Source of the DNA: Smittium mucronatum
Taxonomy: Eukaryota; Kickxellomycota; Harpellomycetes; Harpellales; Legeriomycetaceae
Direction of reading: 5' to 3'
DNA: 41,483 bases
Assembly (NCBI GenBank): GCA_001953115.1
Contig: LSSL01001902.1
Location: 6,384 to 47,866 of the forward strand
The notes below the pieces were generated by a model that was not told the DNA's origin, did no database searches, and worked only from the letters and a program-made list of their open reading frames with translations. Both the position numbers and the translations under genes were made by a program. This document shows positions 11,548 through 23,957 of the stretch, in pieces; the stretch's first letter is position 1, and the number at the start of each line of letters is the position of its first letter.

Positions 11548-11880
11548 TTAATTTTCAGTTATATTTATACTATTTTTATTCAATTTTAGTTCATGCCATG
11601 TTTAAGTCAATGCGTTCAGAGTTTGGAAGTGCTGACCATCTTCTCTAAAATCTCTAATTTAAAGTACCCTATTAAAATTATATTGAGTTAAACTTATGAT
11701 ATTTTGCATTAAGAAAGAGATTCAATCCCTCATTTCCCTGTTGCTGATTCATTTGACCCTTTTTGCGAAAAATTTTATCAAAAATATATACTTTGAAGGT
11801 TTTTGAACCCCAAAATTATATTTATTGTTCAATTTATCCGAATACAACAGGAAGAAATCTTATAACTTTTAATTTTCATC
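11548..11880 (-). pseudogene. Decayed coding frame of unknown family, minus strand
   Basis: A single minus-strand frame of 111 codons carries six internal stops, all TAA or TGA, as expected if Gln, Arg or Trp codons were hit by C-to-T or G-to-A changes. The best preserved part reads IRDFREDGQHFQTLNALT, a stop, then TWHELKLNK. This is much more protein-like than the other frames. I suspect a transposable-element open frame but see no diagnostic motif. Both ends are undefined. Confidence 0.35.
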
Positions 11881-11889
11881 TTAATTTGT

Positions 11890-13188
11890 TAAATTTTAAA
11901 ATAAAAAATTGAGAAAGTCCTATAAAGATATAAAGTTTATTTTACTAGTTAAAGGGGGTAATAAATCTTTTTTTTGTACTTTTTTGACATTTTACTAATT
12001 TGAAGATTCGGATAATAAAATTTAATTACATATTTTAAGACTATTAATTTTTTCCTACCATTCGAATAACGAAACTTTTTTGAGTATCTCTTTCTTTATT
12101 TTTTTTTAACAATTTGTATAATATATATAGGGTTGAAATTAGTTTTATTATGTTTTTTTTTTGAGATACAATTTAATATAATCGAATGAAGACTTACAAA
12201 AAATAAATTTCCAAATATATATATATGTATTTTATTTTAAAGTTTATCTCTTGTTCAGCTAAATTCTTTTATTGTTTAATTCTGGAAAATATTATTAATT
12301 TTGGTCATAACTTTTACATTTTAAATACATTTTTGACAAAAAAAATTTAGAAACAATATTAATATATTCCAATGTGGATTAAGATACAATCTAGCAGCTC
12401 ATTAGTTATTCAATCTTATGTTTTTTTAATAATAAAGATTTGAATAAAAGATGGGGATATTGGTTTGTTGTCAAAGGCTTATTTCTTTTGTAATTAAAAT
12501 GATTAGTTTTCTATATTTTTTCTTGTTATACGATATGGATTTTTTTTAATATCCTCTCAATGGTTGGTATATCAAAATACCTCGCACCATATAAATATAG
12601 TTAAAACCACACTTTAAGTATTCATATAATAGTGATAAAAATTTTTTATATCTTTTTGTATAAAAAAATTGGTGGTGAAATGAAATATAAATAAAATCTG
12701 AAATTATTTTGTTTCAAAAATTTTCAACATATTAAAAATTTTACCACTTATAGGATTTTTTTTGACGGCAGAATGGAATATTTTGGAATTTTATATATAT
12801 TTCTATCATGTAAAAAGTCTTAAGATTTTGCACTGAATGATTATCTGCAAAATGAAAGTTTTTTTGTTGATTTTATATTTCAATCTTTATCTCCAAGATT
12901 CTGAGTTTATTACATAATCTCAATTTAATTCCAATGGGAACAGAATTAAGATTAGCTAAAATAATCTAGTATCAATCTATATTAAAATAAAAAATCATTT
13001 CCAATTTTAAAAGGATTAAAATTTTTAAAAATTTTTTTTTTCTATTTTCAAAAGTTGATTATTTATATCACTTAGAGTTAATATATTTTCACTTGTAAGT
13101 ACTTGTTATAAAGTCAAATATGTTAACTTTCATACCGACTATACCTGTAGTTCTTCGTGAATTCTCCCAGCAGAGATGAGGGTAGGAA
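11890..13188. other. A+T-rich spacer
   Basis: Nothing supportable. A few short coding-looking snippets (around 12449 and 12559) have no start or continuation. Confidence 0.5.
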
Positions 13189-13804
13189 TTACTCCCTACT
13201 CAGCATATCCATAAGTTTCCTGTTGATACATGTACGTTCAATATTAAGTGATTTCTTGAAACTCACAGGACTGATATCAGGCGAGAACCTTACCAGGGGA
13301 TCGATTTCTAACTTAAGACACAGCAAAATAGAAACGAACTTTCCATTGAAGGATGATTTACCAGATTGAAAGATGGTATAGGTAATGACTTTGGTTCTCC
13401 AATTCAGTGGACATATATGCAGATCACCAGCATCTCTATTTTCAGGAACTCTCTTCCAGCCAAAAACCCTTATGGAAAATAATTAAGGGTAATTATCAGA
13501 ATGAATTAGTTCTTGATTCAGTATAATAACTCTCATAGCACTATTGAGTTAAAGCAAACAATATCAAAAATAATAATAATTTGGACTAATGGGTATGGTT
13601 CCATTCAATGAAATAATAAATTAAAGATTATAAAACTCTAATGAAAAACCAAGCTATATACTGAAAAAAAAAAACAAATAAATGTGTAGAATAAATTTTC
13701 ATAAAAAAACTTAAAACATCTATCTATATTAAATAACTATATTAATAGCTAAATATATACCTCAATAATGCTAAGACTTTCAGAAGACAAAAAATATGTA
13801 TCAT
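13189..13804 (-). CDS. Putative two-exon small secreted protein gene
   Basis: On the minus strand, 13189-13468 is an open exon of 92 codons plus TAA in an island of nearly normal base composition, the clearest in the window. It begins VFGWKRVPEN and includes NWRTKVITYTIFQSGKSSF. There is no in-frame ATG near its 5' end, but an AG at 13469-13470 is the only acceptor after the upstream in-frame stop. An ATG at 13804 opens a hydrophobic segment, MIHIFCLLKVLALL, ending at G|GTATAT (13761/13760). Joined by a 292-nt intron, the phases agree and give about 107 residues with a likely signal peptide. An alternative first exon (ATG at 13702, MKIYSTHLFVFFF, donor at 13661) is also in phase. The mature part has three Cys. 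I do not recognise the family. A decayed paralogue or chance joining remain possible. Confidence 0.45.
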
Positions 13805-14762
13805 AGTCTAAGAAAAGTTTTTACTCATATAACTTAATAGTATATAATTTTATCCAATAGCAATAATAAAATGGTTTTATATTTGATTTGAAACCTAAAG
13901 AAAAATTCCATAAGGGAAAAGGATCCATAATTAAAAAAAAAATGAAAAATATAAAAAATGTTTATAGATCTAACTTCAATAATATTTAAAATTCAAAAAT
14001 CTAAAGCTAGAGAAAAAGGATATAATATGGAAATAACAGTAAAATATATGTATAGATGTATAATTTCGAAAGTGTTTTTTTCGAAATGAGAATTATTTGC
14101 TTTCTTGGCACTATCATTTGAAAAAATATCAAAATAATTATAAAAATTTAACAATAGGAGACGAAATTTCCAATTAAAATAGTTTTTTATACTTAATCTA
14201 AACCTTATATTCTGCCCAAGGTGATATTTCTACACACTATTATATTTATATAATAAAAAAGATATCTTCTAACATATAGTTGAGAAAAAATAACTATAAA
14301 CTATTAAAATAATTATGTTAAGAACTCTGGTTATCCATAATATTTATTCTTATAATATTTATCGATTACTGTTAATATATTATAAATTAGTTTATAGAAT
14401 CTCTTATTATATTAATACTTATTCTTATAGTTAAAACCCTTAATATTGAAATATTTTCTATAAATTGTGAAAAACTATTTTATTATTTTTATTGATCAAA
14501 TATTTTATAACTTCATTACTAAAATAAAATTTAAAATAAATAATATGACGCAATTAATTAATTTTTTTTTAAAATTACACCTATTAAACCTAAATTCCAT
14601 ATTGATTAAATTTTCAATAAATTAAAATAAATATTTATATGAAGTAAAAAAAAATTCAGTAAATAAAAATATGTCATGTCTAAATAAACAAAAAAAAGAG
14701 TGATTATTTTTAATTTATATCTACGGTTTAATATTTAAGATATAAAAATAAAAATAAAGTTT

Positions 14763-14898
14763 ATGCCAACGAATATATTATACTTTACCCCTTGTATTCA
14801 CATAGAATATTTTTTTTTCTTTTATTTATCCAAATTTTTTTTTTCCGATTTAATTTTTTCTATCGGAAAAATCAGTTATATTTTCTTATAGTTGGCAT
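14763..14898. repeat. Possible small inverted-repeat element
   Basis: ATGCCAAC at 14763-14770 is mirrored by GTTGGCAT at 14891-14898, giving a 136-bp unit. Inside is a second stem, CCGAT...ATCGG, around 14847-14867. No convincing target-site duplication is seen. It could be a short MITE or just a local hairpin. Confidence 0.3.
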
Positions 14899-14915
14899 CA
14901 TTTTATAAATAATAA

Positions 14916-16177
14916 TTTATAGTATTTTCAAATTCAAATAAACCTATTTCGGATCCAAATTTAAAACCCACTCCTATTTGTGTAAACTGGCCATTTCAAT
15001 CAGCCCAACTTCTTGGTTTATACAATAATTTTAAAATAATATTAGTCTATTGAAAACTTTGGGCAAAAAGAGAATTCTATTTTTTGTGCATTCGGTCATT
15101 AAAGTGAATAAAGTGATATATATATTGGGTTGGGAATTCAAATATGTTAAGTTTTCATTTAATTATGCATTATATTTATTTGATACACATCCTATTGTTA
15201 TATTTAAATTAAATATTTTTCCAATATAGACCTTTTTTAGTACTATTTTAATATAAATATAATTAAAATATTCTCATATTTCGTTATTCCCATATAATTA
15301 TTATTCGGCGGCTATAAAATGCGAATATAGACAGCTGAAACCATTACTAAAACATATTAGGATATAAAAAATTTAGACAGTTGCTTTATGATATAAAAAA
15401 TATTATATTTATTTGTTAGAGTTTGATATATTTATCCTAAAATTTCTTTCAGTATAACAACATTCTATAGAACACTTTTTTGGATCAGCTGTTAAAAATT
15501 AGAGGTATTTATAAATACCTAATAGGATCAAATTTTATTTCAACAAGTTTTGTATTCATTTTGGTGTTTAGGGGCTTTATTTATTCTTTCAAAAAGTTGA
15601 TATCATACACAATTTACATTTTCACTTTCTTCAATAGTTAATGATCAATCTAGGCATCAATAAGATTCTGACACAAAGGAACCAAATCAGGGTGAATACA
15701 GAAAATTAAAAAAACTAAAAGGAATACAAGCAATATGACGCACTACTTGCATGAAAAGTGATTAATCTGTTAGTTAAGCTATAATTTAGCTTTTAAAGGC
15801 TTATTTTAGGAAATAAGTGCTCAGAAACTTATAAGTTATATAATGAGATTTTATGTAATATTAACTCTGTTAAATGTAGGTTCAAATGATTAGGTCAATT
15901 ATCTAATTAAATTTGTTCCCACTTATTTAGATTCAATTGGCTTTATTTTACCACATCCATAATACATTTTGAAGCTATGTCCGATGAGGTATATCGGATG
16001 GCAGATATGACTTATATTTCATAAATTTTCGCAACCTATAAAACTACAATGAAGTTTATTGGTGTTGATAATATTAATCTATCCAATGCCTAGCAAAATT
16101 TACTTATAATTTTCGCATCTTTTTTACTCGCAATATCTGCAAATAAAATAGATCATAAAAAATTTAAAAAAAACTAG
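14916..16177 (+). pseudogene. Decayed protein-coding region of unknown family
   Basis: Four plus-strand stretches read as protein in three frames: 14916-15107 (contains KPTPICVNWPFQSAQLLGLY, one TGA), 15263-15367 (YYSAAIKCEYRQLKPLLKH), 15601-15765 (DSDTKEPNQGEYRKLKK, one TAA and one TGA) and 15911-16177 (EAMSDEVYRMADMTYIS, stop TAA, then IFATYKTTMKFIGVDNIN, a TAG, and a hydrophobic LLIIFASFLLAISANK). Stops at 16022 and 16091 fit CAA-to-TAA and CAG-to-TAG changes. Frame changes may be introns or indels. Composition is distinctly less A+T-biased than neighbouring spacers. The pieces may belong to one gene or mobile element. No known motif is visible, so no function is assigned. The segment ends about 75 bp before the duplicated, gap-flanking sequence. 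Confidence 0.4.
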
Positions 16178-16253
16178 TTATTATCTAATTTAATTTATTT
16201 AGTAATTTTTTTTTATTTTTATACTATCTGTTTTACTTTATTACAATTAAAGG

Positions 16254-17138
16254 ATGTTATGATATACTAATAAAAATAGCTGAGATATACAAAATATATA
16301 TAACCGATATATTTTAATTATAATTATTGATTAATTTACACTAGAGCTTTAGATAGTTATTGAATTCGTATTATTATACCAATCGTGCTACTATTAAGGT
16401 ATTAATTTTATTTTAATTATTAAATCTAACTATTAATATAATCTGAAATTTGTTTTAATTAATTTAAAATTGAAAATATAAATTCTAAATTTATTAAGTT
16501 TATTCTATAGATTATGACTTCTAATAATATTTTTTTACAATTTTTACAATATTATTTTTTACACTAATTTTAATATAAAAACGCAATTAATATTGTGTTT
16601 CTTAAAACATATTTATTTAATTTTCTACTTAAAACTATAATTAAATTAGTATTTGATTTTGTAAGCTTAGAATTTTATGGTTTAATTTATATTAAACATA
16701 AGTAAAAAACTACAGTTTCATAGATAATGAGATACGATACGAAACTGAAAAAATCATAGTATCATAAATATGTATTGAGAAATTTTAATTATTTGGTGTA
16801 ATATTACTCCATTTATAGATAGTTGGGATGTTTTAATGAAAAACAAATTTACAATCAAAGAAAGTAAATATATATATGTAAAATAAATAAATAAATATTT
16901 GACATAATTTGCCTTTATATGCGCGAAAATAAATGAATATTATTAGAATTGCTATCATTCATAAAATTTGTTTTTGTAAATTACAGAATATTTGTATTTT
17001 TAATGGAGTAACCTATTTAGACAATTTACATATATATATGCAAGAATTTAAATAGAAATATATATGTGATGTGCTTTTATTATAGTTTCATAATAACATA
17101 AAAATTAAAAAAATTCAATTATAATATATATAAATAGG
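16254..17138 (+). repeat. Gap-flanking duplicated segment, copy A
   Basis: This 885-bp segment starts ATGTTATGATATACTAATAA and ends TATATAAATAGG directly at the N run. It is nearly identical to 17358-18244. Differences are few and cluster in the last 200 bp. There is no gene in it. Confidence 0.95.
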
Positions 17139-17357
17139 NNNNNNNNNNNNNNNNNNNNNNNNNNNNNNNNNNNNNNNNNNNNNNNNNNNNNNNNNNNNNN
17201 NNNNNNNNNNNNNNNNNNNNNNNNNNNNNNNNNNNNNNNNNNNNNNNNNNNNNNNNNNNNNNNNNNNNNNNNNNNNNNNNNNNNNNNNNNNNNNNNNNNN
17301 NNNNNNNNNNNNNNNNNNNNNNNNNNNNNNNNNNNNNNNNNNNNNNNNNNNNNNNNN
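17139..17357. other. Assembly gap (219 N)
   Basis: A run of 219 unresolved bases lies exactly between the end of copy A and the start of copy B of the same sequence, which suggests two contig ends that overlap rather than true missing DNA. Confidence 0.98.
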
Positions 17358-18244
17358 ATGTTATGATATACTAATAAAAATAGCTGAGATATACAAAATA
17401 TATATAACCAATATATTTTAATTATAATTATTGATTAATTTACACTAGAGCTTTAGATAGTTATTGAATTCGTATTATTATACCAATCGTGCTACTATTA
17501 AGGTATTAATTTTATTTTAATTATTAAATCTAACTATTAATATTATCTGAAATTTGTTTTAATTAATTTAAAATTGAAAATATAAATTCTAAATTTATTA
17601 AGTTTATTCTATAGATTATGACTTCTAATAATATTTTTTTACAATTTTTACAATATTATTTTTTACACTAATTTTAATATAAAAACGCAATTAATATTGT
17701 GTTTCTTAAAACATATTTATTTAATTTTCTACTTAAAACTATAATTAAATTAGTATTTGATTTTGTAAGCTTAGAATTTTATGGTTTAATTTATATTAAA
17801 CATAAGTAAAAAACTACAGTTTCATAGATAATGAGATACGATACGAAACTGAAAAAATCATAGTATCATAAATATGTATTGAGAAATTTTAATTATTTGG
17901 TGTAATATTACTCCATTTATAGATAGTTGGGATGTTTTAATGAAAAACAAATTTACAATCAAAGAAAGTAAATATATATATGTAAAATAAATAAATAAAT
18001 ATTTGACATAATTTGCCTCTATATGCGCGAAAATAAATGAATATTATTAGAATTGAGTTCATTCATAAAATTTGTTTTTTGTAAATTACAGAATATTTAT
18101 ATTTTTAATGGAGTAATCTATTCAGACGATTTAAATATATCTATAGCAAGAATTTAAAAAGAAATATATATGTGATGTGCTTTTATTATAGTTTCATAAT
18201 AACATAAAAATTAAAAAAATTCAATTATAATATATATAAATAGG
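17358..18244 (+). repeat. Gap-flanking duplicated segment, copy B
   Basis: This segment is 887 bp and starts and ends with the same sequence as copy A. Substitutions and one-base indels relative to copy A include CCGATAT to CCAATAT near the start and a cluster near 18053-18160. Confidence 0.95.
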
Positions 18245-20779
18245 TATTTGGGGCCATTAATTATGATGATAGTATTTATCCATTTTAAGCCCATTGAAAA
18301 ATCAATTAACATAGACTACAAAAGTTAAAAACCAAATAAAAATTATATGAATTGATATTATGATCGATATATATATATATATAAATTAAATTTTATTTTC
18401 ATAAAGCGAAACCAAATAAAAACTATTTCAAAAAAATTATTCTTTTTTTGTTTTATATGAAAAAATATTTGAAACAAATTAATTTCAAATTAAAAATAAT
18501 TATAAATCAAGGATTTATCAAAAATACATTTATTTTTTGCTTTTGTATAACATATTTATGGATTAAAATGAAATTGAATTTATGATTATAACTGTGTAAT
18601 TTTTATCTAAAATTAATTCCATTTTTTTCAAGTTATTAGATAATCAAAAATAAATTTATCTATATATTTTACTCATAAAATAGTGAAAATATCCGGAAAA
18701 AGAGTTTATTTTTCAAAAATAAAAAAAATAGATATTTTTGGCTTATTTTATTCATAAATCATTATTATTTAAGAAATTTAACAAAAATATTATATATTAT
18801 AAGTTATAACGGATAAATAATTCATAAATAGTTTTTTGATAAGAAAAAAAAATTATTACATAGATAAGATGATTATGGTTTGAATTGAATTGAATTAATT
18901 GCTTTTTTGAATAATAATTATTTGAATTAAATACATTTGGTAATTTATTCAGTTATCCAAATAAATTTTTTCATTGTCAATATAAAAATCTGAGTTTAGT
19001 AAAAAATAATTATGACTAAATTTCTATATAATTTTTTTAATTGAATCTTTTCATTTGATTTTTTTTAAAATATTAAATATGTATTTAGATATCCTGATTT
19101 TTTTACTGGTGCAGTGAATAATTTTATTTTCCTTAATTATAAAAAAAATTTTGATTCTCTTAAGAACAATACAAAAAATCTTTCCAAATTACGATTAAAA
19201 ACTAGTACATTTTATTATTTTTTAGCATTTAATTGTTAATAAATAGATACAATTTATGTTAAGTGATATTAAGATAAATTGTATTTTTTTTAATATCCTT
19301 ATTATCGGAATTTTATGTTAAATAAAATTAAAATTATCCTATATGGATTTATAAAACTACTAAAAAAATTTTAATTTCAATTATACAATAAAATTCTATT
19401 TTTTTACAGAATTTGTATCAAAAAATTAAAGATGATGGCATAATCATCTGAAATTTTTGTTATCCCAGATAAAATTTTTTAAAAGACTTATAATTTTATT
19501 TCAATTAAATTTTTTATTTCTTTTTAGATAACTGTAAATAAAATTATTATATTAATTTGATACATAGTTAGAAATAAATAATAATTTCTTTAAAAATATA
19601 TATGAAAAAATCAAATAGTGAATGCCGTTTAATAAATTCATAATAACCCAAAAAAAAAAATTAAATTCTTAACAGAAGGATTTAATATTAAACTTTGTAT
19701 AAATTATCCAGAACTAATCGTAAAAAAATAATACCAAAACCAAAATTTAAAACTTATGTAATTATAAAGATTTTTTACACTAAAATTTGTGGGGAAGAAA
19801 TAAAATTATATTTATTGATTCATATAAAATATACAAGCTCTATTAAATGGGATTTAATCACTTAATATCTAGAATTTTGTAGTGCAAACATTGATTTTTG
19901 ATAATTTTTTAAAAAATTTTAATATTTAGAGTCAAATATATTTTATAGTTACAATTTAATAAAATAATTACAAAATAACTCAATATTTTATTATGAACTA
20001 GTGGTAAAAATTAAATCATGAATATCAATATTTAATTTTTAATCTAATTTTCAATTCAATTAAAAAAAAATTTCAATGATTTTTGGATATTATGTATCAA
20101 AAATTTAAACTTGATATTATAAAAGATATTGATAAATTCTCTTTTTCTAATAATAAATTATATATTCAAACTTTAATTAAAAAATAGTTGTGTGAGATAT
20201 CTGATAATTATTTATTAATTAAAATAATTTTTATATATAAAAAAAATAAAGACTATTTCGGTTTCAACCAATTTAAATAAATAACCATTATATAAATATA
20301 TACAATTAGATTATTTTTTTTCAAAATTGTTATTATATAATATAACCTTCTTATTTTAATATGAAATAGATTTATTAAAAAAAATGATATTTTTCATGTT
20401 ATAATTTTTGGTTTAAAAGCTATGAGTGGATATTTATTTATATAACAACATTTTTTTGTTTCAATAAATAAAAAATTTGAACAAATTAACGAAATTAATT
20501 AAATTATTATGTTACATAAATAAAATTGTATTCAAATATTTCAATTATATATTTTTTTAATATTTTTGCTGTAAATTTTCGGGTTTAGTGAAAAATATAT
20601 TAATAACTTGCTAAATCATAATGATATTTAAATGATAATAGATGATTTTTTATGGGTTAAATAAAATAATATTCTTAGAGTTTTTATTATTTAAATTATT
20701 TTAGCTAATTCTAAAATAAAAAAGCTTTTTAAATTGAAATAGCTATTATTATAAGTATTCGGATACTAAATAGCTTTGA
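18245..20779. other. A+T-rich DNA without a recognisable gene
   Basis: Only simple sequence is seen, including a (TA)n tract at about 18366-18382. No frame of credible composition was found on either strand. Confidence 0.6.
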
Positions 20780-21253
20780 AAATTTATATCTATTAGGTTA
20801 AATTTAAATTTTAAGCAACAAAAAAAATCTCAAAGAGTTCAATGGTATAATATATTTCATGACGGAAATTCGCAAAGCGCTACAACAAAGAAATTATCTC
20901 ATCAAAGAACTATCATTAAAAACATAGAGATGATAAATTAGTTTTATTACAAATTTTTTTATTACTTATGTTATTTTTATAAAAAATCTTATCTTCTCTC
21001 TGTGAATCTTGATGATTTGAAAAATTTATTATTATATTTCACACCATAATATTTTTATTTTTATTAATCTAAAATTTTACTAGCCTTAGTATTCTAATAA
21101 TTTATTTTATCTCTATAAGAAAAATAGTATTTTTTATTATTATTATCATTAACAAAGAAGAAATGAGCAATACAACAAGCACAACTTTCTAACATAATTC
21201 GCAGATCGTGAGTTTTTATAGAATATAAATTAAAATGATTAAAAATCTGTCAA
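20780..21253. pseudogene. Coding-like patch, strand uncertain
   Basis: Two less A+T-rich islands lie here. On the plus strand 20780-20941 is open for 53 codons and contains KKSQRVQWYNIFHDGNSQS. On the minus strand one frame covers the same bases (RFANFRHEIYYTIELFEI after a TAG). A minus-strand frame at 21094-21253 is open for 52 codons and contains an ATG with THDLRIMLESCACCIAHFFF. Both strands look protein-like, so the direction cannot be settled. The patch is probably a relic of a gene or transposon. No family is recognised. Confidence 0.25.
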
Positions 21254-23189
21254 ATTTAATGTTTTTATATCTCATAAGTAAAAGAAAGGTTTTAAATTAA
21301 ATCAAGCAGAAAACCCCAAAACCTAACACAAAAATTATAGGTGGATAATTGGGAATACTCCGACATATATATTAAATTTATAAAATTGATTATAAAAGTA
21401 GTATCTTACCTTTCAGCAATGTTTTTTGCGAGACCACATTTAATAAATAGCTTTAAAACAATTATTATAAATCGATTTCAGTTTGAAAATTATTTAAAGG
21501 CTATAAAATATATGAGTTATATAAAAAATAAAAAATAAAAAATATTCGAATTTTTACTTAAAATATCAGTTTGATCAATTTTAAAGGTAAAATAATTTAT
21601 TTGACTATTTTTTATAAAATATTTGTTAATATAATACTGATATGAGGAATTTTCTATTATTGATTGAAATAAAATATTAAAGATTTTTATAGATAATTAA
21701 ATTAAAAGATTTTTTTATATTTATAATTCAATTTTCAGCCTGGTGGCTAAACTTTTCCATTATATATGTTAACATTTATGTACCATTATATTTAGTAAGC
21801 CAAGTTATATTTTAAAAAAATCTTATTTTTGTTTGTTTATAGATTAATTTATATAAAATTAAATAAAACTAATTCGAACCACACACAGGATTCATAATAA
21901 AAATATAATAATAGTAAAATGGCCAAGAAGAAAATTTTTAATTTTTAATTTTTTTCAACCTCTCTAAACTTTAAATATTAGTGTTTATATTAAAATTATT
22001 GACTTAATTTCAATTTTATAATCATTAAATAAAATTCAAAATATATATTAAAAAACGATGTCGACTAATTAAAAAATTTGAAAATCTTTTTTCTAATCTT
22101 TTTTAGTAATATAATGGAATTTATTAGTTTAAATTTTTTAAATAAATTAATTTATATTTGAAAGATATTTTAGAATTTTTATAAACTATTAATAAATTTT
22201 AAGATTCAATTAATAAAAAATAACCTTTTTATTCAGCGTATATGAGAGATAGTAGTTGTAGTGTGAGTTATTATATATCAATTAGATTAATAAGTTTATA
22301 TTAGATTTTCTAAGAACCGTTAGATTAAATTTTTTCAGATAACTCAAGATTTTTTCGTGATATAAAAAATATAAAGTTCATATCTTTTAGTTCTTTAATA
22401 AATACAGATTACTATATTTTTTTAATTACTAATACACAATAATCTTATTTATTTATTTATTATGCAATTACTAATTTAGAATTCCAATATCTAAATTTGA
22501 AAGAGAGGGTCAAATATCTCAATTTATAACAGAATCTTGTAAAGATTTAGATTTGAGAATTTATCCATAATTATATAGAATATTGTGATAATAAATAGGA
22601 TACTTTAATACTTATTAAAACGCTGATATTCCGTGAAAGAGAAATTGAAAATCTAATTTTATATATTACATAAAATGGAGTCGTTCTCATTTTAGAAATA
22701 TATGATAACAATATTTTTATTTTTTAAAACAAAATCATAATAATTTTCCATTATTTTTTAAAGTTTTTTGGTTTTACAAAAAAAATATCCAAAATGATAT
22801 TCCAGAACAATTTTCGGTCAAATAATAGAGATTTTTCTATAGAGATTTTAATCATAAAAATTTCTTTAATGAATTTTTTTTTGTAATTATATAAGTTTTA
22901 ATATTTTCATAAGACATTTGTAATTTTATGACTATATAATCAAGATTTTTTTCATTCTTATTGCATGAATATTTTTTAAAATATAAATGAATCATGATAT
23001 GTGATAGAAAAGTGTTACTTTTTTAAAAATCTTTTCAATTTTTTCAAATACCATTAATATTTTCCTATATTGAGTTTAAAGATCATTGTGACTTAGTTTT
23101 AATATACCAATTGCTTTTACAACTATTTATCTAAAGAATTTATCTATGATTGAAAATCATAAAATCCCCCTCTTTTTTAGTTTATTTCT
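21254..23189. other. A+T-rich spacer
   Basis: Nothing supportable. The 65-codon open stretch at 21341-21538 starts with GTG and follows a CTAAC...TATAG that resembles an intron end, but no partner exon was found. Confidence 0.5.
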
Positions 23190-23957
23190 GACAAAATAGG
23201 CAGTTTCTTTAATGGAGATTTCTACCAAATACAAATCATACAATTAAAGTTTTTAAATTCACCCATCTAATACATAAGTCGCATGAGATACTTTTTTCTA
23301 AGTTTTTTGAAGAAGTTTTAAACTCAATAAAATTAAGAAAAAAATCGTTTTTTACAGATTGAAAAGGTTTCTATTTTGCAAAAATGTAAAAAAATATTAA
23401 AATGTAAGATACAAAGTCAAGAATTTGGAAAATGAATACTTTCTATTATTTTCAGATATAATCTTGTGAATATTGTATGTATGTATTTATATCTTATCTT
23501 TAAAACAAATCAATGCAATATGAGATAGTATTGAAAGCGTTTCATAAATGAACTTATGAAATTATTTGATGTTTTGTGTTGTCCATTTCTAATAAACCTT
23601 CTAATTTGGTATATATATACCCAAGAAACTTTATCAGGATTTTTTATTAAGTTGATCTATTTTTATTTTGGGTATCTGCACAACTTTGATTCCAATTTTA
23701 CTAATACCAAAATATTTGATCAAAAACTTTCATCAATTTATTTATTGACTCTTTAGTTTCCAGGGTCCTTATTCACTTCGATTAGTATTAAATGTATAGA
23801 TTTGGTTTGATAAATCATCAGATTTCCCTATAAAAAAACATGTTTTGTAATATGATTCCTAATCCGAAACCATTATTGGGCATAAAATAGTGGCACATTT
23901 TTGCATATCGACTTTGAAGGAGTTGGGAGATTTTTTTATTGAGATAATAATTCCCTA
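23190..23957 (+). other. Weak coding-like zone beside a DNA transposon
   Basis: A plus-strand frame is relatively open through this zone. Its longest part, 23556-23756, is 66 codons from an ATG (MKLFDVLCCPFLINLLIWYI...) with a hydrophobic N terminus. Composition is A+T-rich throughout and no motif is recognised. It may be decayed transposon flank or chance. Confidence 0.2.

Noticed and set aside
13157..13369. 70-codon plus-strand open stretch
   Set aside because: It starts with GTG and lies antisense to the minus-strand exon 13189-13468, which has the better composition and a splice-compatible structure.
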